Assembly (NCBI GenBank): GCA_947479645.1
Contig: CANKAJ010000037.1
Coordinates: forward strand, 1 to 38,481
From: Betaproteobacteria bacterium
Lineage (GTDB): Bacteria > Pseudomonadota > Gammaproteobacteria > Burkholderiales > SG8-39
Direction: 5' to 3'
DNA: 38,481 bases
Of the stretch, positions 30,573 to 37,716 are shown one piece after another (position 1 is the stretch's first letter; each line of letters begins with the position of its first letter). Made by a program: the position numbers and the translations under genes. The notes below the pieces were generated by a model that did no database searches, was not told the DNA's origin, and worked only from the letters and a program-made list of their open reading frames with translations.

Positions 30573-32390
30573 TTACTGTTTGACCGCGTTATCGGCGTTC
30601 GGGTCGGTCATGTACCGGCGCATCGGGCGCACGCGCGCCAGCCTCATGAGCAGATACATAAAGGCGAGAACCGCAACCATGCTCGTCAGCGACAGCGAAC
30701 TGGCCAGACCCCAATTGGCCTGCTCAAAGAAAGACCAGATCGAGGTGGACAGTACATTGGATGATGCGGTGTAGAGCAGAACCGCCGAGGCGATCTCACG
30801 AAAAAAAGCCATGAACAACAGAAAATAGGCGCCTCTCAGCGATGGCAGTGCCAGCGGTACGAGAACACGCCTGATTCCCTGAATGCGAGTCGCGCCGGCG
30901 GTCCAGGCGGCTTCCTCGAGGCTCTTGTCGATCTGCACCAGCCGACCGCCGATGGTTTCGGTGGCATAGGACAAAAAACGCGTGATGAAGGCGATGACCA
31001 GAATGACGAGCGTGCCGTAGATCGGCAACGGAATATAGGCGTATGCCCACAGCAAACCCAGACCCAATACCACCCCGGGCACGCCAAAGGGCAGGTTCGC
31101 GGTGAAGTCCAGCGCATGATAGGCGGGAGGGCGCTGGCGCAGCGTGAAATAGCTGATGAACGATGCCAGTACCACGCCGGTCAATGCACCCAGGCCGGAG
31201 ACGATCAGGGTATTCCAGAACGAATGCAGCGTGGCCCCCGATTCATACAGAAACACGTAATTGCGCAGGGTATACGCCGCTTCAATCGGGTTGGCATTGA
31301 AATACTTGATGACCGAAACATAGGCCAGGATGACGATGGGGAAAATCAAGGCGAGCGCGAGATAGCCCCAGCACAATGCATTGGCGGCCCAGCGCCAACG
31401 CCCCAGCGGAATGCTCACCAGTCGACCCGCTTTGCCGGTGGTGACGGTGAGGCGGTTGTTGCGTGCGATGCGGCGTTGCAGCCACAGCGCGACTCCGGTC
31501 AGCGCGCTGAGCGTCAGTCCAATGGACGCGGCCAGCCCGTAATCGGGTGGTGGGAAACGCACCAGCAAATATAGCTGCGTGGCAAGCACGGGTACATGGC
31601 CCGGAATGCCCATCAGCGCCGGTATGGCGAATTGTTCGATGGAAAGAATGAACGAAAGCACCAGGCTTGAGGTCAGCGAGTAACTCAGCAAGGGCAGCGT
31701 GATCCGGCGCAACACCGCGTACGGCGAAGCCCCGGAGGCGCGTGCTGCTTCTTCGTAGCTGGCATCCATGCCGATGATCGGTCCGCACATGATCAGAAAG
31801 ACAAACGGAATCTGATGCAGGGCCATCACGAAGATGATGCCCGTTACCGTATAGGCATCCACTTTCCAGCCTTCCAGTCCCAACACGTCCTCGAGTACGC
31901 CGTTGATCAGGCCGCCGGGGGAGCCGATGATGATCCACGCCATGGCCAGAATGAAGGAGGGCAGAAAAAAGCTGAGACTGACCAGCGCAGTGACTGTCGA
32001 TCCACCGCGAAAATCCGTGCGATGGACAATGATCGCAAGGGCGGTGCCGATCATCGCCGAGATCAGGCTGGAGGCGATGCCAATGCCGATCGTGGTGGCG
32101 AACGTTCCGACAATTCCGGGCGACGCCAGTGCGGCCCAGTTGGCCAGCGTCCATTCACCCGGCATTCCCGGCGCCGCACTGCGCAGGCTGCCATAGACCA
32201 GTGCCACCAGCGGAATCACCACCAGCAGCGCCACCAGCACGAAGGTGAGGATGTAAATGGTACCGAGCAGTCCGCCACCGCCGAACAGGGGCTCCGACGC
32301 GCTCACCCTCCCCGGCTGGTTCACCGGGGAAGATGCCGCTTGATCGGTGGCGGCCGCAGTCGAAACAGTGGTTGCGGAATGATTACTCAT
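30573..32390 (-). CDS. ABC importer permease, two fused membrane domains (FbpB/ThiP-like)
   Basis: The 605-residue protein joins two binding-protein-dependent transport domains of about six helices each. Each has an EAA loop that contacts the ATPase: EEAARASGASPYAVLRRITL in the first half and EEAAWTAGATRIQGIRRVLV in the second. The N-terminal 35 residues are a low-complexity Ser/Thr/Ala tail before the first helix (about 43-65). Such fused permeases serve ferric iron, thiamine and related importers with a single family 1 receptor, which is what lies upstream. It is separated from the receptor gene by a 177-base gap full of inverted repeats. Confidence 0.94.
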   Translation of the reverse strand: MSNHSATTVSTAAATDQAASSPVNQPGRVSASEPLFGGGGLLGTIYILTFVLVALLVVIPLVALVYGSLRSAAPGMPGEWTLANWAALASPGIVGTFATTIGIGIASSLISAMIGTALAIIVHRTDFRGGSTVTALVSLSFFLPSFILAMAWIIIGSPGGLINGVLEDVLGLEGWKVDAYTVTGIIFVMALHQIPFVFLIMCGPIIGMDASYEEAARASGASPYAVLRRITLPLLSYSLTSSLVLSFILSIEQFAIPALMGIPGHVPVLATQLYLLVRFPPPDYGLAASIGLTLSALTGVALWLQRRIARNNRLTVTTGKAGRLVSIPLGRWRWAANALCWGYLALALIFPIVILAYVSVIKYFNANPIEAAYTLRNYVFLYESGATLHSFWNTLIVSGLGALTGVVLASFISYFTLRQRPPAYHALDFTANLPFGVPGVVLGLGLLWAYAYIPLPIYGTLVILVIAFITRFLSYATETIGGRLVQIDKSLEEAAWTAGATRIQGIRRVLVPLALPSLRGAYFLLFMAFFREIASAVLLYTASSNVLSTSIWSFFEQANWGLASSLSLTSMVAVLAFMYLLMRLARVRPMRRYMTDPNADNAVKQ

Positions 32391-32421
32391 GTCAGAAAAC
32401 GAGGGATTTACTCTCTAACAA

Positions 32422-32499
32422 GCTGTTGAAAAACGATTCCCGGATGGAAAAATGATCAATTTTTGCTTCTCGCTTCAGAGGGAAGCGTTTTTCAACAGC
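32422..32499. repeat. 78-bp MITE-like inverted-repeat element
   Basis: Two 20-base arms, 32422-32441 and 32480-32499, are inverted copies with one mismatch. The outer part is GCTGTTGAAAAACG and its complement. The core contains a second, AT-rich inverted repeat centred on TGATCA. A further direct copy of TTTTTCAACA lies at 32537-32546. There is no coding capacity. The terminal sequence resembles ends I associate with transposon-derived repeats, but no target duplication is evident. It lies in the transcribed gap between receptor and permease genes. Confidence 0.6.
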
Positions 32500-32518
32500 C
32501 CCTGATTCAGGGGGGCAA

Positions 32519-32541
32519 GGGGGACCGTGGCCCCCTTTTTT
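32519..32541. terminator. GC-rich hairpin after the ABC receptor gene
   Basis: GGGGG (32519-32523) and CCCCC (32531-32535) close a seven-base loop, and six T follow on the plus strand (32536-32541). On the operon (minus) strand the hairpin follows the receptor stop by about 30 bases but lacks a U tract. A second hairpin, CCCCTG/CAGGGG (32499-32513), is adjacent. On the operon transcript they may stabilise the receptor message or attenuate reading into the permease. Confidence 0.5.
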
Positions 32542-32567
32542 CAACACCTTGCCAACTCCGGGTTGAC

Positions 32568-33668
32568 CTATTGGACACCAAACGTCGTGCGCCAATGATC
32601 GACGATCTGTTTTTGCTTGGCTGGCGGCGTCAGCGACAGTCCATCCACCGGCTTGGACAGCTTCGATGTAGGCGGCAAATGGGTCAGTCCCGGGAGGCCG
32701 GGCCGTGTTGCCGACAACCCGGCATAGGTCTGCAGCAGCAATTGCCCGCGACCGGACAGGATCCAGTTGCCGAACACCCTGGCTGCATTCGGATGTGGTG
32801 CCTTGGCGGCGACATACATGTAGCCTTCGGATGTGGTCGTGCCCGACTGGGGATAGACAAAACCAATGGGTGCGCCATCGGCCAGGGCAGGATTCAGCGG
32901 CAGATCGGTGAGTTCCGCGACATGCACATCGCCGCGAATGACCGCCTGGATGATGCCGCCGGAACCTTCGAAGAAGCGCACGTTGTTGGCTTTGAGTTTG
33001 GCCGCAGTGTCACCCAGTCCCAGCTTCTCCCAGTAGGCAATGATTCCCTGGATGGCTACGGAGCGCCACGGTGGATTCATGCCGACCTTGTCCTTGAAGC
33101 GCGGGTCGAACAGGTCCGACCACTCCTTGGGAACGGCATTGCCCCGGACCCGCTGGGTGTTCCAGATGATGGCTTCGCGCGCGGTCTGGATGTTGAAGAG
33201 CATGTTCTTCTTCTGGTAATTCACCGCGGGCGGATAGTTTTTCAGTTCTGGCGGCACCCAGGCGGCCATCCAGCCACCCTTCATGCCTTCGAACAGGGTT
33301 TCATCGGGAAAGGTGATCACCACATCGGCAATATGCCGGCCAGCGGAAAACTCGGTGCTGAAGCGCTGGATCAGCGGTGCGCTGCCCAGGCGGGTCATTT
33401 CAAGATTAAGCGAAGGCACTTCCTTGCGGAAATCATTGGCCAGCAGCTCGGCGCCAGCCGGGTTGAGGTTGTGATAGATGGCGACCTTGGCTTCCTTTTT
33501 GGATGCGGCCTCGATGGCTGACCATTGCGCCGCATTCTGCGCCAGGACTGGCAGCGGCAGCAGCGCCAGGCAGGTGGCCAGCGCGACAACTACGGTCTTC
33601 GTCGCAAGCATCTTTACAACCGGCATGCTCACCTCAGCCGAAGACGCAAATCGATTGTGATTGTTCAT
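32568..33668 (-). CDS. ABC importer periplasmic binding protein (family 1, FbpA-like)
   Basis: The preferred ATG at 33668, with GAGGAG upstream, gives 366 residues; an earlier start at 33713 is less likely. A signal peptide covers about 1-44, with a long hydrophobic core VVVALATCLALLPLP ending at VLAQ. The mature part resembles FbpA/PotD-like receptors, with YHNLNPAGAELLANDF, ADVVITFPDE and PKEWSDLFDPRFKDKVGM. I could not identify the ligand; no iron-binding tyrosine pair is obvious by eye. It precedes its own permease and ATPase and follows two MmgE/PrpD genes, so an organic acid or a metal-organic complex is possible. Confidence 0.92.
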   Translation of the reverse strand: MNNHNRFASSAEVSMPVVKMLATKTVVVALATCLALLPLPVLAQNAAQWSAIEAASKKEAKVAIYHNLNPAGAELLANDFRKEVPSLNLEMTRLGSAPLIQRFSTEFSAGRHIADVVITFPDETLFEGMKGGWMAAWVPPELKNYPPAVNYQKKNMLFNIQTAREAIIWNTQRVRGNAVPKEWSDLFDPRFKDKVGMNPPWRSVAIQGIIAYWEKLGLGDTAAKLKANNVRFFEGSGGIIQAVIRGDVHVAELTDLPLNPALADGAPIGFVYPQSGTTTSEGYMYVAAKAPHPNAARVFGNWILSGRGQLLLQTYAGLSATRPGLPGLTHLPPTSKLSKPVDGLSLTPPAKQKQIVDHWRTTFGVQ

Positions 33669-33702
33669 GGGATGGATCTCCTCATCATGGTTGTTTTTCT
33701 GC

Positions 33703-33736
33703 ACGGAATGCAATTCCGTCCATTACTGCAGCAGTA
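33703..33736. promoter_or_regulatory. Pair of palindromes upstream of the ABC receptor gene
   Basis: ACGGAAT-gca-ATTCCGT (33703-33719) and TACTGC-a-GCAGTA (33724-33736) are two perfect palindromes four bases apart. They lie in the 124-base gap before the receptor gene. Their size and spacing suit binding sites for dimeric regulators, and the gap is large enough for an internal promoter. Neither has a U tract. The regulator is unknown. Confidence 0.45.
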
Positions 33737-33792
33737 GGAACAGCAAAGGTCTGTATGCCCGTGCATCCTAATGGAAAAATGCATGCGCCGGG

Positions 33793-35163
33793 TCACGCTG
33801 TTCGCGGGCACAGACTGCGCATCAGCTCCGATATACGCAGTTCGGCCGACGGTTTGGCGGTGATACGCCAGAATGAAGCTGCGCGCTCCGTGCCCAGGAT
33901 GCTGTCCATCAGGTCATGCGCCTTGCCCTCGATATGCGCGGGCGGTACCGGCCGCGACCAACTGCCCAGCGGACCGTTGCAGCGTCGCGTGACTTCACTG
34001 CCATTGGCCAGCGTGACGGTAACATCGACATGCATGGCGTCGAAACGCCCGGGGATGTCGGGGGTCTGGCGCAGGCTGGTGCGCTCAAGCAGCGCAACGG
34101 CATCGGGCGAAAAGCGCCGCTGATCGGAAAACGAGGAGAACCTGACCTGGCCGTCCAGCAGGGCAACCGCCACACAGTACTGCAGCGAGAATTTTCCATC
34201 CAGACCGGAGTTGGGTTTCGGACGATCGATATAGGGCATGACCGGGGTGGTGATGGCTACCTTGGCGATTTGTGCATCAGCGCCAATTTCTGCTCGGCAG
34301 TCGAGCGCCGCGGTGATGACAAAATGGGTCGCATATTGCGAGGGAAACAGTTTCCAGGCCGGGCCCGGGGTGATTACACGCGGCACCACCAACGGCGCCA
34401 GCAGTGGCGCCGGATCGAATTTCTCGCCAAAATAGGCCAAGCCAAAACCTCGCGGGCTGCCCAGTGCATCCACATCCGCGGTGAATCCGCGGGAGGCCAG
34501 CAGCGCGGCCTCCAGGCCGTTGGCAGCCGAATCGCCACAATGCAATGCCTTGGTCATGGAGCCGATATTGGCCATCAGGCCGCAGGCACGTGAACCGGCA
34601 ATGCCGATGGCGGCCACGGTCGCTGAAACATCGAGATCAAGCAGATCGGCACAGGCGATGGCTGCGGCAACGGGGCCGACCAGGCCGGGTGGATGCAGGG
34701 TCAGTTCGCGCGGCTCGATTTGTTGCGAAGACAGCCGCAGGCGACCCTGGGCTTCGATGCCCTTCAACAAGGCGCGTTGCAGTCTTGCACCCTGGGGAGG
34801 CGAACCGGCGGCTTCCAGCGTCTCGGCCAGCGCGAGCAAGGCCGGCAGTATTGGCGACAATGCGTGATTGGCCGGATTCCACATCGGCTCGAAGTCGAGC
34901 ACGTGCATCGCCATGCCATTGATACGTGCCGCGATCTCCGGCGACGTCGCAAAGTCGCTGCCGATGACACTTGCCGCGGGTCGGCAGCCGCGCTCGCGCG
35001 CCAGTGAGCCCACCTTCTGTGGTCCGGGCTCGCCGGAACCTGCCACGGCCACGGCCAGACCATCGATCAGCAGCAGTCGTCCGATGGCATCGAGGCCTTC
35101 ATTATCGGCCGGCCAGTTGTGCAACAGCGCTGCAAAATCTCTCGTCAGGGTGTCGCTCATCAT
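33793..35163 (-). CDS. MmgE/PrpD family protein, divergent active site
   Basis: This protein of 456 residues belongs to the family of 2-methylcitrate dehydratase, cis-aconitate decarboxylase and related enzymes. Support includes GSMTKALHCGDSAANGLEAA and GFTADVDALGSPRGF in the second half of the helical domain. The usual active-site stretch AHxxDxDD...HP is altered. Here it reads MHVLDFEP at 86-93 and NHALSP at 99-104, so the two acidic residues become Glu92-Pro93 and the HP pair becomes HA. It may have a changed substrate or a structural role. The ATG at 35163 shares its A with the stop of the upstream paralogue, so the pair is translationally coupled and could form a mixed dimer. Confidence 0.9.
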   Translation of the reverse strand: MMSDTLTRDFAALLHNWPADNEGLDAIGRLLLIDGLAVAVAGSGEPGPQKVGSLARERGCRPAASVIGSDFATSPEIAARINGMAMHVLDFEPMWNPANHALSPILPALLALAETLEAAGSPPQGARLQRALLKGIEAQGRLRLSSQQIEPRELTLHPPGLVGPVAAAIACADLLDLDVSATVAAIGIAGSRACGLMANIGSMTKALHCGDSAANGLEAALLASRGFTADVDALGSPRGFGLAYFGEKFDPAPLLAPLVVPRVITPGPAWKLFPSQYATHFVITAALDCRAEIGADAQIAKVAITTPVMPYIDRPKPNSGLDGKFSLQYCVAVALLDGQVRFSSFSDQRRFSPDAVALLERTSLRQTPDIPGRFDAMHVDVTVTLANGSEVTRRCNGPLGSWSRPVPPAHIEGKAHDLMDSILGTERAASFWRITAKPSAELRISELMRSLCPRTA

Positions 35164-36563
35164 CAATGCCTCTTTTTTGCCTGCGCGGGTGCGATGGCCG
35201 CCAGCAGCACATCGCGCGCCGAATGCTTGTGCAGATCGGTCACCATCACGGCCAGCGCCTTCGTTTTTGGCTCGCCCAGTATGGGCGTGGCCAACGTCAG
35301 GTATTTGTGCTGCAGGCTTTGCTGCATCAGTGGATTGAGTGGCGATCCGCTCGGGTCATTCAGTGAAAACCGCTCAAGCTTGCCACCCTCGACTTCGCAG
35401 TCCACCCAGGCAGCGAAATGCACCGGATAGAGCTTGTCGAGTTCGGGGTCATGCACGATTTCAAGGTCCTGTGCCAGCTGGGTGATCGCCGCATCGGCAA
35501 TACGCGCCGGCGCGAATTGCGCCGGCAGTACCGCGCCATCGAGCAGGGCCGCCGCCACGCAGTAACGCGCGCTCATCTGTGCGTTCAGCTCGCTGCCGGC
35601 CGAGTAGTCATAGCCGCATTGCACGTCCACTACTTTGGCGAGGCCCACGCGCACGCGGCCTCCTTTGCGCCAGCGCGGCCGCAGCGCGAGCGCCGCATCA
35701 ACATTGGAATGCAGGCTGCCGCAGCAGGAATAAGGTTTGAAGCTGGTGTCGGCGGCATGCCAGGTTTGGCCCAGGCCATCGGTGAGTTGGGCTGCGTCCG
35801 CCTTGTCGACAAAGGTGTTCAGCAGTCCGCCATCGGCAGCTTCGTAGATCACGGTCGGGCCGGAGAGGCCCAGTTCAGCCAATTCCGCCGCCATGATGCC
35901 CGACTGCGCCGCACGGCCCGGATGGAAACGCTTGGATGCGGTTCCGTCCGCAGTGAAGGCAAACAGCCCGCCGGATTGCGTACCGGCCAGACCCAGGGCC
36001 CAGGCGGTTCGCTCTTCATCGAGTCCCAGCAACACCGCTGCAGCGGCGGCAGCGCCAAGCGGGCCGCACACGGCAGTGAGATGCCAGCCGCGCAACCGGG
36101 CCGGGCCGGGCCCGAGGGCGAGTGCCGAACGGATCATGACTTCATAGCCGGCAGCGATGGCCGTTTCAAGGCGTTCGCCACTGGCGTCGAGCGTTTCGGC
36201 GAGTGCGAATGCGGCCGGGATCACCACCGCGCCCGGATGCAGTTTGGCGTTATGGTAATCATCGAGTTCATAGGCGTGTGCGGCCGTTCCATTGACCAGT
36301 GCCGCATCGGCCGGTCGCAGCAGGCGGGTATCGTCCTCGCCCCATAGGCGTGCACGCCGCGCGCCGGGTACCGGTGCGGCCAGCTGTGCCCAACTGCGCA
36401 CGGCCTCGGTCCAGGGCTGGTCGCGACCGAACAGGGCATCGACTATCGTGTCGAGGGTGAGCCTGCGCAAGGCCTCGCGCACGGGCTGTGGCACGTCTTG
36501 ATGGCGCAGTCCTGAAATCCAGGATGCCACCATGCGGGTGGTCGGGAGTGGGGTTGAGGCCAT
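35163..36563 (-). CDS. MmgE/PrpD family protein
   Basis: The 466-residue protein carries the standard family motifs: NGTAAHAYELDDYHNAKLHP at 91-110 with His96, Asp101, Asp102 and His109-Pro110, and TASKRFHPGRAAQSGIMAAE later. Family members dehydrate, decarboxylate or epimerise tricarboxylic and dicarboxylic acids; which reaction occurs here is unknown. It starts with ATG at 36563 without a strong ribosome site. It lies 137 bases after the Bug receptor gene and overlaps the next PrpD gene. The association with a Bug receptor suggests a carboxylated substrate taken from the periplasm. Confidence 0.93.
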   Translation of the reverse strand: MASTPLPTTRMVASWISGLRHQDVPQPVREALRRLTLDTIVDALFGRDQPWTEAVRSWAQLAAPVPGARRARLWGEDDTRLLRPADAALVNGTAAHAYELDDYHNAKLHPGAVVIPAAFALAETLDASGERLETAIAAGYEVMIRSALALGPGPARLRGWHLTAVCGPLGAAAAAAVLLGLDEERTAWALGLAGTQSGGLFAFTADGTASKRFHPGRAAQSGIMAAELAELGLSGPTVIYEAADGGLLNTFVDKADAAQLTDGLGQTWHAADTSFKPYSCCGSLHSNVDAALALRPRWRKGGRVRVGLAKVVDVQCGYDYSAGSELNAQMSARYCVAAALLDGAVLPAQFAPARIADAAITQLAQDLEIVHDPELDKLYPVHFAAWVDCEVEGGKLERFSLNDPSGSPLNPLMQQSLQHKYLTLATPILGEPKTKALAVMVTDLHKHSARDVLLAAIAPAQAKKRH

Positions 36564-36657
36564 GGGTCTGGGATCCGAAACAGAGGAACAGGAATAGGAA
36601 AATTACCGCTGGAGCCCACGAGTATCCACGGGCGTGAATGCACAGTCAAACTGCGCC

Positions 36658-36688
36658 GGGGCGATCGACAGTCGCTGCCGATCGCCCC
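36658..36688. repeat. Ten-base-pair hairpin after the Bug receptor gene
   Basis: GGGGCGATCG (36658-36667) and CGATCGCCCC (36679-36688) are perfectly complementary around an 11-base loop, 12 bases after the receptor stop on the operon strand. There is no U tract. Such stems after receptor genes commonly protect the upstream mRNA from 3' exonucleases, giving more receptor than downstream enzymes. Confidence 0.6.
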
Positions 36689-36700
36689 TGCTGGCGCGGA

Positions 36701-37705
36701 CTACTCGGCCTTGATATTCGCCTGCTTGATGATCCTGCCGTACTGCACGATTTCGGTCTTGATCAACTCGGCGAACTGTTCCGGTGTGCTGCCGATGAGT
36801 TCATTGCCGCCCTGCACCGCCAGGCGCTCGATTACGTCGGGCAGCTTCAAGGCTTTTAGTGTTTCTGCGTGGAGTTTGTCGATGATGGTCCGTGATGTTC
36901 CGGCCGGTGCTCCCAGGCCCTGCCATGCGCTGATTTCGAAACCCTTGAGTCCGAGTTCATCCATGGTCGGGACGTCCGGCAGATGGGACGAACGACGCAA
37001 TCCGGTGTAGGCAAGCGGTCGCAACTTGCCCGCCTTGAGCATGGGCATCGACGTGATCAGCGTGTCAAACAACATCGGCAACTGGCCGCCGAGCACGTCG
37101 CCCAGGGCCACCGCGCTGCCCTTGTAGGGAACGTGCGTCATGCTGGTGTTGGTGGACATGGCGAAGAATTCCCCGGCGAGGTGATTGGCAGAACCGGTGC
37201 CGGCCGAACCGTAGGCGATCGAACCGGGCTTGGCCTTGGCCATCGCAATGATGTCCTGCAGGGTCTTCGCCGGCGAAGACGAATTCACCACCAGCACATA
37301 GCCGTAATAGGTGCATTGCGAAATCGGCGCGAAATCCTTGAGCGGATCATAGGGAAGCTTGCTGTACATGCCGGGGTTGAGCACCATGGAGGTGCTCTGC
37401 AGCATGCCCAGGGTGTAGCCATCGGGGGCGGCCTTGGCCAGCAGGTCGGTGCCGATGATCAAGGCAGCGCCGGCGCGATTCTCCACCACCGCAGGCTGCC
37501 CCATCGATTCTGAAAATTTCTGCGCCATGGTGCGCACGAAGATGTCACCGGAGCCGCCGGCTGCCGCCGGGACGATCATGCGGATCGGCTTGGTGGGATA
37601 GGCTGGTGTCGTCCCCGCGGGACGAGTCTGGGCGAAGGCACCCGTGGTTATTGCGGATAGGGTGACCAGGGTGGCCAGCGCGATACGCGGTGCGTTGTGT
37701 TTCAT
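36701..37705 (-). CDS. Bug-family (TctC-like) periplasmic substrate-binding protein
   Basis: The 334-residue receptor has a signal peptide (1-25, ending AFAQ) and the family signature YPTKPIRMIVPAAAGGSGDI followed by ENRAGAALIIGTDLLAKAAP. It also has YGSAGTGSANHLAGEFF, VPYKGSAVALGDVLGGQ and the late DVPTMDELGLKGFE segment. Bug proteins capture carboxylates such as citrate, amino-acid and aromatic acids, feeding tripartite tricarboxylate (TctAB) transporters or signalling. No TctA or TctB gene is in this window. AGGA lies eight bases before the ATG, and the gene follows the upstream unknown gene by 11 bases, so they are cotranscribed. Confidence 0.96.
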   Translation of the reverse strand: MKHNAPRIALATLVTLSAITTGAFAQTRPAGTTPAYPTKPIRMIVPAAAGGSGDIFVRTMAQKFSESMGQPAVVENRAGAALIIGTDLLAKAAPDGYTLGMLQSTSMVLNPGMYSKLPYDPLKDFAPISQCTYYGYVLVVNSSSPAKTLQDIIAMAKAKPGSIAYGSAGTGSANHLAGEFFAMSTNTSMTHVPYKGSAVALGDVLGGQLPMLFDTLITSMPMLKAGKLRPLAYTGLRRSSHLPDVPTMDELGLKGFEISAWQGLGAPAGTSRTIIDKLHAETLKALKLPDVIERLAVQGGNELIGSTPEQFAELIKTEIVQYGRIIKQANIKAE

Positions 37706-37716
37706 ATTCTCATCCT

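Noticed and set aside
31282-32154. 290-codon minus-strand frame inside the permease gene
   Set aside because: It lies in another frame of a clear fused ABC permease and its His/Arg/Ser-rich product shows no membrane or enzyme pattern.
35418-36347. 309-codon plus-strand frame opposite the first PrpD gene
   Set aside because: It is antisense to a family member with intact motifs; no domain was recognised.
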